A DNA stretch of 64,000 nucleotides from Gammaproteobacteria bacterium (lineage in GTDB: Bacteria > Pseudomonadota > Gammaproteobacteria > Steroidobacterales > PWYM01): positions 1-64,000 of the forward strand of contig PWZL01000030.1 in assembly GCA_003567475.1 (NCBI GenBank). The letters are read 5' to 3'. Both the position numbers and the translations under genes were made by a program. This document shows positions 21,393 through 30,499 of this stretch, piece after piece (the first letter of the stretch is position 1; each line of letters starts with the position of its first letter). The notes below the pieces were generated by a model. It was not told the DNA's origin. It saw only the letters and a program-made list of their open reading frames with translations, and ran no database searches.

Positions 21393-21878
21393 TCAGATGC
21401 TCAGACCCTGCGGCAGCTCTCCCGTGAACGGGCTGACGCCGTCGATCAGCCAGCAGTCTTCGCAGCCGGGTACGACCTGACGACGCAGCAGGTAGAGATA
21501 GCTGACACGCTGACCATCCGCGGCGATGATCTCCACCGGCACGCCGACATGGCCGGGCAGGGGCTCCTCGCGGCCGATACTGGCCTCGCGGTGCCCGAGC
21601 AGCGGGCGATACAGCGGACCCTGCAGCAGGCTGCGAAAGCCCTCGGCTTCGCCGATACCGGCACGGTTCCCGGGCGAGGCGAAGCGCAGTGCCACCGTCA
21701 GCGCCTCGTCATCACCCCGGCTCAGGGCCGCAAGCTGCAGACTGACCACCTCGCGCGCGGTGAGCTCCGGCGTGGGGCGGGGTCCGCTCTCGCGTGGGCG
21801 ATCGGCGCAGCCTCCGGCGCCCGCGAGCGCCACGGCCAGGGCGAAAACCAGCACCGCCCGCCGCCACCCGGCAGGCAT
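21393..21878 (-). CDS. DUF4864-like lipoprotein/secreted protein
   Basis: Start MPAGWRRAVLVFALAVALAGAGGCADRP; 'EVVSLQLAALSRGDDEALTVALRFASPGNRAGIG'. Confidence 0.65.
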   Translation of the reverse strand: MPAGWRRAVLVFALAVALAGAGGCADRPRESGPRPTPELTAREVVSLQLAALSRGDDEALTVALRFASPGNRAGIGEAEGFRSLLQGPLYRPLLGHREASIGREEPLPGHVGVPVEIIAADGQRVSYLYLLRRQVVPGCEDCWLIDGVSPFTGELPQGLSI

Positions 21879-22297
21879 CACCAGTGTCCGGTGTTGGGCA
21901 TCGACGCCCACGGCTCGCGCACCGGCAGCGCATCGCCGGCCTGCAGCAGTTCAATGGAGATGTGGTCCGGCGAGCGAATGAACGCCATGCGGCCATCGCG
22001 CGGCGGGCGGTTCAGGGTGACGCCGGCGTCCAGCAGCCCCTGGCAGGTGGCATAGATGTCCTCGACCTCGTAGGCCACATGGCCGAAGTTGCGGCCCTCG
22101 CTGTAGCCCGATTCATCCCAGTTCCAGGTCAGCTCCAGCGGGCAGTCCTCGTGCCCCGGGGGGGCCACGAACACCAGCGTGAAGCGCCCCTGCGCACTGT
22201 CGAAGCGGCGAATTTCCCGCATGCCGAGCTTGCCGCAGTAAAACCCCAGCGAGGCGTCCAGGTCACTGACGCGCACCATGGTGTGCAGGTATCTCAT
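21878..22297 (-). CDS. gloA: Lactoylglutathione lyase (glyoxalase I)
   Basis: MRYLHTMVRVSDLDASLGFYCGKLGM, 'LELTWNWDE', 'YGHVAYEVEDIY'-like, C-terminal metal ligand 'ISIELLQ'. Confidence 0.93.
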   Translation of the reverse strand: MRYLHTMVRVSDLDASLGFYCGKLGMREIRRFDSAQGRFTLVFVAPPGHEDCPLELTWNWDESGYSEGRNFGHVAYEVEDIYATCQGLLDAGVTLNRPPRDGRMAFIRSPDHISIELLQAGDALPVREPWASMPNTGHW

Positions 22298-22371
22298 CGC
22301 TCCCTCCCGGGCCGCTCGACCGACGGTGATCTGCCTGCGATAGACTCTAGCGCATCCACGGAGGCGCAACC

Positions 22372-23097
22372 ATGTTCCGGCACCAGACCGATCCCACCCG
22401 CCTGCGAGTGCTTTCGCTCGATCTCGACGACACCCTGTGGGATGTCGCGCCGGTGATCGAGGGCGCGGAGCAGGCGCTGCGCGCGTGGCTGGGCCGCCAC
22501 TGCCCGCGGGTCACAGCCCGGTATTCGCCGCACGGGCTGCGGAGCCTGCGTGACCAGATCAACCGGGAGCATCCGGACCGCGCGCATGACCTCAGCTGGA
22601 TGCGTGTGCGGACGCTCGAGCTGGCACTGGAGGGCTGCGGGTATCCGTCGGCGCTTGCGGGCGATGCGTTCGAGGTGTTCCTCGCCGCGCGCAACCGCGT
22701 TGCGCTGCATGCCGATGTGCTGCCGGCGCTCGACGCGCTGCAGCGACGGTATACGCTGGTGGCCCTGACCAACGGCAATGCGGATCTCGCGCGGGTCGGC
22801 CTGGAGCGCTATTTCGATCACTACCTGTGTGCCCGGGGGGTCGGGGCCGCCAAGCCCGACCCCCGCATGTTCCACGCCGTCACTGAGGCCACGGGCCACG
22901 CGCCGGAGACGGTACTGCATATCGGCGACGACCCCGTGCGCGATGTCGTCGGTGCGGCGCGGGCCGGCATGCTGACGGCCTGGGTCAACCGGCGGGGTGC
23001 CCCGTGGCCTGTCGATCATCCGCCGCCGGACACGCGGATCAGCGAACTGCTCACGCTGTCGGACTGGCTGCTCAGGGCGGCGTCTCCGGGGCGCTGA
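22372..23097 (+). CDS. HAD-superfamily hydrolase
   Basis: LSLDLDDTLWDV motif I, 'LTNGNADL', 'KPDPRMF', 'HIGDDPVRDVVGA'. Confidence 0.92.
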   Translation: MFRHQTDPTRLRVLSLDLDDTLWDVAPVIEGAEQALRAWLGRHCPRVTARYSPHGLRSLRDQINREHPDRAHDLSWMRVRTLELALEGCGYPSALAGDAFEVFLAARNRVALHADVLPALDALQRRYTLVALTNGNADLARVGLERYFDHYLCARGVGAAKPDPRMFHAVTEATGHAPETVLHIGDDPVRDVVGAARAGMLTAWVNRRGAPWPVDHPPPDTRISELLTLSDWLLRAASPGR

Positions 23098-24526
23098 ACG
23101 TCACGTCGATGCGCCGGTTGCGTGCACGGCCTTCCGCGGTGTCGTCGGTGGCGATGGGCCGGGCCGACCCCAGGCCGATCGCGCGCAATCTCGCACGCGC
23201 GAGGCCCTCAGCCTCCACGAGGTAGTCCACCACCGCGTCGGCACGCTCCTGCGAGAGCCGCAGGTTCAGCTGTGCGCTGCCGCGCGAGTCGGTATGGCCC
23301 TCGACCGTGAACCGGGCCTGGGGAAAGATGTTCGCGGCCTCGGCGAGGCGCGCCAGCAGCGGCCGTGCCGCGCTGTCGATGGCCGCGCTCCCGGTGGCGA
23401 AATTCAGGCCGACGAGACGCACGATCACCTGTTCGCCCTCGCGCAGGACCACCGCCTCGTCGCGCTCGAACAGCGCTTCGAGTCGCGCGAACTGTGCCCG
23501 TACCTGCGCCTGTGCCTCCAGCGCCATGATCAGCTCGGAGCGTTCCCGCGCGACGCCGCCGAGCTGGCGATCGAGCTCGCGGAGCTCCTCGTCCATCGCG
23601 AGCACGCGCTGGTTGGCCGCGGTGAGCTCCGCCTCGCTGCGTTTCAGGCGTGTTTCCAGCGTATCGAGGTGGGCGATCAGGGCCTCACCGAGCGCTTCGG
23701 GACGACCCGCCTCGGCATCCTCCAGCCCGGCTGCCCGGGCCGCCGCGCGCAGTGGTGCTTCCTGCGCCAGCAGCGCCGCCTCCACGCTCCCCCCGCGGCT
23801 GCGCGCCTGCTGCACGGCCGAGGCCAGCGCCCGCGCATGTCGCGCCAGCGCCTCGGCCCGGGCGGCGAGGCTGGTCGCCGCGTCGACCGCTTGCCGGTCC
23901 TCGCCCAGCGTCTCTTCGGCCTGCGCCAGCACCGCCTGCGCGCGCGCCAGCGTCTCGGGCGCATGGCGCTCGACCCGGGCGGCCCGTGCCTCGGCAATTT
24001 CCGCGCGCGCGCGGCTGAGCAGCCGGCCCTCGATCGCGAGCAGCTCGACGGCGAGGTATTCGGCGGTGGCGGCGTCGGTGAGTTCGCCGGCGCGCTCGGT
24101 GCGGCCGCGCTCGCGCGCGACGGTGGCGGTGGCCAGCGCGCGCTCCGCCGACTGCCAGGCGGCCGGGTAGAGCTGATCAGCGGCGTTTTCCAGCGCGGCG
24201 GCCCGCGCTTGCAGGGGGGCGGCAAACTCGGGCTGGGTGCCGGTGGCGTGGCGGGCAGCGGCCGTGAATGCCGCCTCCGCCTCGTCGAGGTCGCGGCGGA
24301 TCCGCTCGAGCGCACGCCCTCGGGCGTAGTCTGCGCGGGCGCGCTCCAGTGCCGCCTCGGCCTGTCCCTGGGCCTCAGGGGCAAGCAGCTCGGCGCGCGC
24401 AGCCAGGGCTTCGGCGCGCGCCGCTTCCGCCGGACCGAACAGGGAATCGCGCACGTCATCCGCCAGCAGCGGAACGCTCGTCAGGCAGCACAGGAGCAAC
24501 AGGGCGGAGCGACAGCTTCGGATCAT
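23072..24526 (-). CDS. OmpA family protein with N-terminal DUF4398-like coiled coil
   Basis: C-terminal 'FTVEGHTDSRGSAQLNLRLSQERADAVVDYLV' OmpA peptidoglycan-binding motif; signal peptide from M at 24526. Confidence 0.9.
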   Translation of the reverse strand: MIRSCRSALLLLCCLTSVPLLADDVRDSLFGPAEAARAEALAARAELLAPEAQGQAEAALERARADYARGRALERIRRDLDEAEAAFTAAARHATGTQPEFAAPLQARAAALENAADQLYPAAWQSAERALATATVARERGRTERAGELTDAATAEYLAVELLAIEGRLLSRARAEIAEARAARVERHAPETLARAQAVLAQAEETLGEDRQAVDAATSLAARAEALARHARALASAVQQARSRGGSVEAALLAQEAPLRAAARAAGLEDAEAGRPEALGEALIAHLDTLETRLKRSEAELTAANQRVLAMDEELRELDRQLGGVARERSELIMALEAQAQVRAQFARLEALFERDEAVVLREGEQVIVRLVGLNFATGSAAIDSAARPLLARLAEAANIFPQARFTVEGHTDSRGSAQLNLRLSQERADAVVDYLVEAEGLARARLRAIGLGSARPIATDDTAEGRARNRRIDVTFSAPETPP

Positions 24527-24583
24527 CAGGGGCTTCCGGGGAGGGGTCAGGTTGAAGGTCAGTGTAGCCATTCAGGCTGCAAA

Positions 24584-24787
24584 TGTGCGCGAGCGCACAC
24601 CTTCGAGCCGCCCCGGGCGGGGTGCATTGGAAAAAGTGTGCCGTGGCTCACGGCTGGCAGCATACCCCGCGATCTATGCTGTTTCCGCGAGTGCGCTGAC
24701 CGCCCAGGAGGTCTGCCGCGCTCGCACTTTCCTCCTGAGAGTGTCATCCCCCTGAAATTATCCCGGCGCCCGCGCCGGGATTTTTTT
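24584..24787 (+). ncRNA. Candidate structured RNA (sRNA or leader) ending in an intrinsic terminator; no known family recognised
   Basis: Consecutive hairpins TGTGCGC-GA-GCGCACA, CCGCCC-C-GGGCGG, GCCGTG-GCT-CACGGC, CAGCATA-N10-TATGCTG, plus long-range GGAAA..GTGTG/CGCAC..TTTCC, then terminator. Confidence 0.5.
24760..24787 (+). terminator. Strong intrinsic terminator with no annotated + strand gene immediately upstream
   Basis: ATCCCGGCGC-CC-GCGCCGGGAT followed by T-tract (24781-24787). Confidence 0.88.
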
Positions 24788-24849
24788 ATCCGCCTCGGTG
24801 ACTGGCGACCGGTCTCCCGGAGCGGCTTGGGGCGGGCGCGCGCGCGTGC

Positions 24850-24855
24850 GACAAT
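24850..24855 (+). promoter_or_regulatory. Candidate -10 (GACAAT) of lipA, downstream of the terminator
   Basis: gcgtgcGACAATgcc, 36 nt before GTG 24892. Confidence 0.35.
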
Positions 24856-24891
24856 GCCCGACCCAACGAACACAGCAGGGAAGTGTGCGTC

Positions 24892-25896
24892 GTGAGTGAT
24901 TTCAGAGGCATTCCGGTGGTGGTCAGCGGTGGCAAGTTCCGCACCGAGCAGGGCTTTACCGCCATCAAGAACGGGGTCAAGCAGCGCACGGACCGCGAAG
25001 CCCCCGCGCGCGGGCAGAAACCGCGCTGGCTGCGTGCGCCGATGCCCTCGGGAAAAGTGTTCAGCGAGGTGCGCGAGGTGGTCCGTGAGCATCGGCTCGC
25101 CACCGTATGCGAGGAGTCGATGTGTCCGAACATCGGCGAGTGCTGGAATAACGGCACGGCCACGCTGATGCTTATGGGGGCGGTGTGTACGCGGGCCTGC
25201 CAGTTCTGTGCGGTCGACACTGGCAACCCGCGCGGCTGGCTCGATCCCGACGAACCGGCCCATGCCGCACGCTCGGTGCAGTTGATGCGCCTGAAATACG
25301 TGGTGCTGACCTCGGTGGACCGGGACGATCTGCCCGACGGCGGTGCGGCGCACTATGCCGCCTGCGTGCGCGCCATCAAGGCACTGAATCCAGAGACCGC
25401 CGTCGAGGCGCTCACACCCGATTTCGCCGGTCGCCATGACTGCGTGGCCACGGTGGTGGACTCCGGGCTGGAGGTGTTCGCGCAGAACGTCGAGACGGTA
25501 CGCCGGCTCACCCACCCGGTGCGCGATCCGCGCGCCGGCTACGAGCAGACCCTTGATGTGCTGGCCCAGGCCAAACGCCACCGCCCGGAGGTGATCACCA
25601 AGACCAGTCTGATGGTCGGGTTGGGCGAGACCGACGAGGAGATCGCCGAGACCATGGATGATCTGCGCGCGGCGGACGTCGACATCGTCACTTTCGGCCA
25701 ATATCTGCGCCCGACCGTGAATCACCTGCCGGTGGAGCGCTACGTCACGCCCGAGCAGTTCGCCCTGTACCGGCAATGGGGGCTCGCGCGGGGGTTCATG
25801 GAGGTCGTCTCCGGGCCCCTGGTGCGTTCGAGTTACCGCGCCGATCGCGTATTCGAGCAGAACAACGTCGGCCTCGCGGCCGCAGACCGCGCGTGA
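24892..25896 (+). CDS. lipA: Lipoyl synthase
   Basis: '[40 protein letters not shown]' with both Fe-S cysteine motifs. Confidence 0.97.
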   Translation: MSDFRGIPVVVSGGKFRTEQGFTAIKNGVKQRTDREAPARGQKPRWLRAPMPSGKVFSEVREVVREHRLATVCEESMCPNIGECWNNGTATLMLMGAVCTRACQFCAVDTGNPRGWLDPDEPAHAARSVQLMRLKYVVLTSVDRDDLPDGGAAHYAACVRAIKALNPETAVEALTPDFAGRHDCVATVVDSGLEVFAQNVETVRRLTHPVRDPRAGYEQTLDVLAQAKRHRPEVITKTSLMVGLGETDEEIAETMDDLRAADVDIVTFGQYLRPTVNHLPVERYVTPEQFALYRQWGLARGFMEVVSGPLVRSSYRADRVFEQNNVGLAAADRA

Positions 25897-25909
25897 CGCA
25901 GCCGGCGGC

Positions 25910-26932
25910 ATGACAGCCCTCCTCGCCGACTACGGCCTGTTTCTTGCCAAGCTGCTGACGGTCGCCGCGATCATTGTGGTGATCGGGGGCGCCATCGCCG
26001 GCATGGCGCGCCGCCAGCAGCAGGAGCCGGAGCTCGTCATCGAGCGCCTGAATGACCGATACGAGCGGATGGCCCTGGCGATCAAACGCGCGACCCTGAG
26101 TCAGGACGCCTGGAAGAAAGTCCGCAAGGACGCCCGTGCCCGTGACAAAGCGCGCCGCAAGGGTGAGTCCTCGGCGAAGCGGGTATTCGTGCTGGATTTC
26201 CGGGGTGACATCCGTGCCAGTGCCACCACCAGCCTGCGCGAGGAGGTCTCGGCCGTCATCGCCGCCGCCGAGCAGGGTGATCGCGTGCTGCTGCGCCTGG
26301 AGAACGCCGGGGGTACCGTGCATGAGCACGGCCTGGCCGCCTCGCAGCTCGCCCGCCTCAAGGCCGCCGGCCTGCACCTGACAGTGGCTGTGGACAAGGT
26401 CGCTGCCAGCGGCGGCTACCTCATGGCGGCCATGGGCGACCGCATCCTGGCCGCCCCCTTCGCCATTCTGGGCTCGATTGGTGTGATCGCTCAGCTGCCG
26501 AACTTTCATCGCTGGCTCGAGGCCCGCGGCGTGGACTTCGAACAGGTCACCGCCGGACGCTACAAGCGCACGCTCACGGTGTTCGGCGAAAATACCGAAG
26601 CGGCGCGCGAAAAACTGCGCGAGGAGCTCGAGGATATCCATAGACTGTTTCGTGACGAGGTCGCGCGTCACCGACAGGCGGTCGATGTCGAGGCCGTGGC
26701 CACGGGTGAGGCCTGGTATGGCACCCGGGCCCTGGAGCTCAAGCTCGTGGACGAACTCGGCACCAGCGACGACTGGCTGCTGCAAGCGGCCGCAGAGGCG
26801 GACCTGTTGCATGTGCACTGGCAGCTCAAGCGCAAATTGCCCGAGCGGCTGGCCCGGCGGAGCGCTGCCGCGTGGGCCGGTGTCTTCGATGCGCTGGCCG
26901 ATCGCGCGTGGCGAGACCGGCTGATGCGCTGA
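25910..26932 (+). CDS. sohB: S49 protease SohB
   Basis: 'RVFVLDFRGDIRASATTSLREEVSAVI', 'VDKVAASGGYLMA', 'ILGSIGVIAQLPNFHRWLE'. Confidence 0.95.
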   Translation: MTALLADYGLFLAKLLTVAAIIVVIGGAIAGMARRQQQEPELVIERLNDRYERMALAIKRATLSQDAWKKVRKDARARDKARRKGESSAKRVFVLDFRGDIRASATTSLREEVSAVIAAAEQGDRVLLRLENAGGTVHEHGLAASQLARLKAAGLHLTVAVDKVAASGGYLMAAMGDRILAAPFAILGSIGVIAQLPNFHRWLEARGVDFEQVTAGRYKRTLTVFGENTEAAREKLREELEDIHRLFRDEVARHRQAVDVEAVATGEAWYGTRALELKLVDELGTSDDWLLQAAAEADLLHVHWQLKRKLPERLARRSAAAWAGVFDALADRAWRDRLMR

Positions 26933-26948
26933 GCCGCCCCGCGTGGCC

Positions 26949-27356
26949 TCAGCCAGGCAGCAGCGCCGCGATCGCGCCCACCAGCGCGGTGATCACCAGC
27001 ACCGCGTTGGCTGCCAGGCCCAGCGCGAAGCCTGGCCCCCGGGCCGCCGGGTTGTGGACGTAGGCCCGATAGTACATGGCTCGCCCCAGCACGAACCCCA
27101 GTCCCAGGATGGCCGCTGCATAGACGTCGGCATACCAGCCGGCGATCCAGATGGCGGGGAGGAAGATGATCAGTTGCTCCAGGGTGTTCTGCTGCACGCG
27201 GTAGTACCGCTCGAACTCCTCGTGGCCTGTGGTCTTGGGCGCAGGCACGCCACAGCGCAGCCGCGCGCGCCCCACCTGGTAGACGAAGTACAGGTATTCC
27301 ACCAGCGCCAACGCCACCACCACGGCGACCGGTGCCATGCCGCCATAGCCGCTCAT
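26949..27356 (-). CDS. MAPEG family membrane protein
   Basis: 'FERYYRVQQNTLEQLIIFLPAIWIAGWY' MAPEG motif. Confidence 0.9.
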   Translation of the reverse strand: MSGYGGMAPVAVVVALALVEYLYFVYQVGRARLRCGVPAPKTTGHEEFERYYRVQQNTLEQLIIFLPAIWIAGWYADVYAAAILGLGFVLGRAMYYRAYVHNPAARGPGFALGLAANAVLVITALVGAIAALLPG

Positions 27357-28507
27357 GCCTGCTCGCGCCGGTCTGGATACAGCGGCTCGATGACCGGCTT
27401 CAGTCCCTTGGCCTCATCGATGAACAGCTGGAGGTGTGGGAATGGGATCTCGATACCCGCCTCGTCCAAGGCCTCCTTGATCGCCTCCAGCAGCTCCGCG
27501 CTGATACGTGGTTGACTATCGAAGCTCTCGGGGCTTAGCCAGTAGATCACCGCGAGATCGATCGACGAGTCCCCCAGGGCGGTAGCGACCACACGCGGCT
27601 GCATGCCGGGCAGGTCGAGCACATGAGCGTGTTCTTCGAGTATCGGCATGATCACTGAACGGGCGGCCTTGATCGACTCCTTGTAGGCGATCCCCACCGG
27701 AATACGCACGCGCACCGGCCCCTCGGTGCTGAAGTTGATGATTTCTGCCGAGGCCACGCTGTCGTTCGGAATCATGGTGAAGATGTTGTCCCGGGTCCGC
27801 AGCCAGGTGGTGCGCAGCGCAATCCGCATCACCTTGCCTTCCTGGTCGTTGATGCGGACCCAGTCGCCGATCCGGAACGGTCGCTCGATCAACAGCGTGA
27901 TGCCCGCGATGAAGTTCGCCAGCGTGGATTGCGCGGCAAAGCCCACGGCCAGGCCCACAATGCCAAGGCCTGCCACCAGCGCAAAAATATCCACACCGAA
28001 CTGGCCGAGCACGGTCACGCTGCCGACGACTGCGATGATCACCGAGATGACGTTGCGCAGCAGTTGCTCGATGGACCGGTCAAGGTCGTGACGCGCCAGG
28101 AGCGTCAGCAGGATACGGGTCACGAGCGTCCAGGCGACGTAGAACATCAGCGCGATCAGGGCTGCGCGAGCGACCGCTGCAAGCAGCTCCTGGGCGACGC
28201 CGAGCTGGGCCATGATGGCCAGGGCAGTCAGCAGAAAAAAGACATAGCGCAGGCCGATCACCAGCGGCTTTTCGACCTGCGTTCGCCAGCGGATACGCGA
28301 GACGAAGGCGTCGAGCACGCGTCGAAGCAGGAGATAGGCCGTCAGGAAGATGACGATCAGCACGAGCGCCACCAGCAGCTGGGTCAGCCATTCCGCCAGG
28401 ATCGTCTCGACGCCCTGTTCGCCCACCTCGAAAATGCGAAAGGTGTCCACCAGGCTGCGTTGCAGGGCTTCCAGGAAACCCGCCAGGAACGAGGGTTTTG
28501 CAGTCAT
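27353..28507 (-). CDS. Mechanosensitive ion channel (MscS family)
   Basis: 'ALVAGLGIVGLAVGFAAQSTLANFIAGITLLIERPFRIGDWV' MscS pore/beta-domain motif. Confidence 0.94.
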   Translation of the reverse strand: MTAKPSFLAGFLEALQRSLVDTFRIFEVGEQGVETILAEWLTQLLVALVLIVIFLTAYLLLRRVLDAFVSRIRWRTQVEKPLVIGLRYVFFLLTALAIMAQLGVAQELLAAVARAALIALMFYVAWTLVTRILLTLLARHDLDRSIEQLLRNVISVIIAVVGSVTVLGQFGVDIFALVAGLGIVGLAVGFAAQSTLANFIAGITLLIERPFRIGDWVRINDQEGKVMRIALRTTWLRTRDNIFTMIPNDSVASAEIINFSTEGPVRVRIPVGIAYKESIKAARSVIMPILEEHAHVLDLPGMQPRVVATALGDSSIDLAVIYWLSPESFDSQPRISAELLEAIKEALDEAGIEIPFPHLQLFIDEAKGLKPVIEPLYPDRREQA

Positions 28508-28599
28508 TGGAACGGACCTCCCGTCCGCCAGGACACGTTGGCAGCGCAACCAAACGTCCACGTGCAGGTCTTACGCTGGTGGACCTGATGTCCGGCAGT

Positions 28600-28630
28600 G
28601 TAGCAGCGTGCCGAGATTCGGTAGCAGCGT
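28600..28630. repeat. 10-bp direct repeat GTAGCAGCGT at 21-bp spacing upstream of M48 gene
   Basis: GTAGCAGCGT at 28600-28609 and 28621-28630; TATAAT at 28639-28644. Confidence 0.6.
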
Positions 28631-28638
28631 CGCTGCAC

Positions 28639-28644
28639 TATAAT
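28639..28644 (+). promoter_or_regulatory. Candidate -10 (TATAAT) of M48 peptidase gene
   Basis: Consensus TATAAT 31 nt before ATG 28676. Confidence 0.5.
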
Positions 28645-28675
28645 CCCGAGAGTCCCGGAAGCCTGGAGCCCGACG

Positions 28676-29467
28676 ATGTTAGCCAGAATCGCCATCCTTA
28701 CTGCCGTTGCGCTGACCCTTGCCGCCTGCGCTGCGTCGCCGACAGGTCGCTCGCAGCTGATCCTGGTCTCGGATGCCGAGGTGAACCGGATGGGTGGGCA
28801 GGCGTATCAGCAGATGCGGGCCGAGCTCGAGCTCTCCCGCGACCGGGCCAAGGTCAACATGGTCAACTGCATCACCGAGGCGCTGGTCATGCAGCTCGAT
28901 GAACCGCATGCCCCGGAGACCTGGGAAGTCACGGTATTCGCGGATGACATGATCAACGCGTTCGCCCTGCCCGGGGGTTACATGGGGGTGTTCGAGGGAC
29001 TGATGAATGTTGCCGAGGACCAGCATCAGCTCGCTGCGGTGATCGGTCATGAGATTGCGCATGTGACCGCCCGCCACGGCGCCGAGCGTGTCTCCCGCCA
29101 CCAGGCCACGGGGTTCGCCGTCAACGTGCTCGGCGGCGCCACCGGCAGTCAGCAGACTGCGGCACTGCTGGGTCTGGGCGCCCAGGTCGGCCTGCTGCTG
29201 CCGTTCGGCCGCGCTCAGGAAACCGAGGCCGATCGGCTGGGGCTGGATTACATGGCCCGCGCGGGGTTCAACCCGGCAGGGGCGGTGAAGCTCTGGAACA
29301 ACATGGCTCAGGCCAGCGGCGGCGGTGGCCCACCGGCGTTCCTGTCCACGCACCCCACCAGCGACTCCCGCATCCGTGATCTCACCAACCGCATGCCGCG
29401 CGCCATGGAGCTTTACCGCGAGGCCCAGGCTCGCGGTCTGCGCCCGGCCTGCGACATGCCCCGCTGA
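28676..29467 (+). CDS. M48 family metallopeptidase lipoprotein
   Basis: Lipobox LAAC; 'AAVIGHEIAHVTARHGAERVSRHQA', 'ETEADRLGLDYMARAGFNP'. Confidence 0.94.
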   Translation: MLARIAILTAVALTLAACAASPTGRSQLILVSDAEVNRMGGQAYQQMRAELELSRDRAKVNMVNCITEALVMQLDEPHAPETWEVTVFADDMINAFALPGGYMGVFEGLMNVAEDQHQLAAVIGHEIAHVTARHGAERVSRHQATGFAVNVLGGATGSQQTAALLGLGAQVGLLLPFGRAQETEADRLGLDYMARAGFNPAGAVKLWNNMAQASGGGGPPAFLSTHPTSDSRIRDLTNRMPRAMELYREAQARGLRPACDMPR

Positions 29468-29485
29468 GGCGCGGTGGCGGCGGGC

Positions 29486-30499
29486 ATGGAAGCTCGCACG
29501 CCCCTGGTCCTGCCGACGTCCGAGGGGCTGTATTGTCCGGCCGGGGGTTTTCACATCGATCCCTGGCGCGCGGTCCCGCGGGCGCTGATCACCCACGCCC
29601 ATGCCGACCACGCGCGCCACGGCAGCCGCGGCTATCTCGGCGCCATGCCAGGTGTGCCGCTGCTGCAGCGCCGGCTGGGTGCCGATAGCGTCATCGAGGG
29701 CATGGCCTACGGCGAGCGCAGGCGCATCGGTCAGGTCGACGTCTCCTTTCATCCGGCTGGCCACGTGCTCGGTTCCGCGCAGATCCGCATCGAGCACCGC
29801 GGGGAGGTCTGGGTGGTCTCGGGCGACTACAAGCGCGACCCCGACCCCACCTGTGCGCCGTTCGAGGTCGTGCCCTGTGACACCTTCATCACCGAGGCGA
29901 CCTTCTCCCTGCCGGTGTACGTCTGGCCCGGCGGTGAGCGGGTTGCCAGGGAGATTCTCGCCTGGTGGGACGCCAACCGCGCCGAGGGTCGGCCCTCGGT
30001 GCTGTTCTGCTACGCGCTCGGCAAGGCCCAGCGGGTGTTGGCGGAACTCGCCCGGCTGACCGACCGCACCGCACTGCTGCACGGCGCCGTCGCGCCGCTG
30101 GTCAAACTCTATCGCCAGGCCCATATCCGCATGTTGCCGACGGCATCCGTCGACCTGCGCAGCCGCCGGGACTACGCCGGCGAGCTGGTGATCGCGCCGC
30201 CCGGGGCGGCGGGTACGCCCTGGATGCGCCGCTTCCGCGGTGCCTCTACCGGCTTCTGCTCGGGCTGGATGCGCCTGCGCGGCCAGCGCCGCCGCCGGGC
30301 CTACGATCGCGGCTTCGTGCTCTCCGATCATGCTGACTGGCCAGGGCTGTTGCGCACGGTGGAGGAGACGGGGGCCGCCCGCGTGCTCGCCACCCACGGC
30401 CAGAGCGATACCCTGGTGCGGTACCTGCGTGAGCGCGGCATCGCGGCCGATGCGCTGGAGACGCTGTATGCCGGAGAAGACGGCGCGGAGCAGGCGTGA
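29486..30499 (+). CDS. Ligase-associated DNA exonuclease (MBL fold)
   Basis: 'GLYCPAGGFHIDPWRAVPRALITHAHADHARHGSRGYL'; adjacent to DNA ligase. Confidence 0.92.
   Translation: MEARTPLVLPTSEGLYCPAGGFHIDPWRAVPRALITHAHADHARHGSRGYLGAMPGVPLLQRRLGADSVIEGMAYGERRRIGQVDVSFHPAGHVLGSAQIRIEHRGEVWVVSGDYKRDPDPTCAPFEVVPCDTFITEATFSLPVYVWPGGERVAREILAWWDANRAEGRPSVLFCYALGKAQRVLAELARLTDRTALLHGAVAPLVKLYRQAHIRMLPTASVDLRSRRDYAGELVIAPPGAAGTPWMRRFRGASTGFCSGWMRLRGQRRRRAYDRGFVLSDHADWPGLLRTVEETGAARVLATHGQSDTLVRYLRERGIAADALETLYAGEDGAEQA

Noticed and set aside
24760-24787. Reading the terminator as the end of the ompA-like gene
   Set aside because: That gene is on the - strand with its 5' end facing the terminator; the T-tract is on the + strand.
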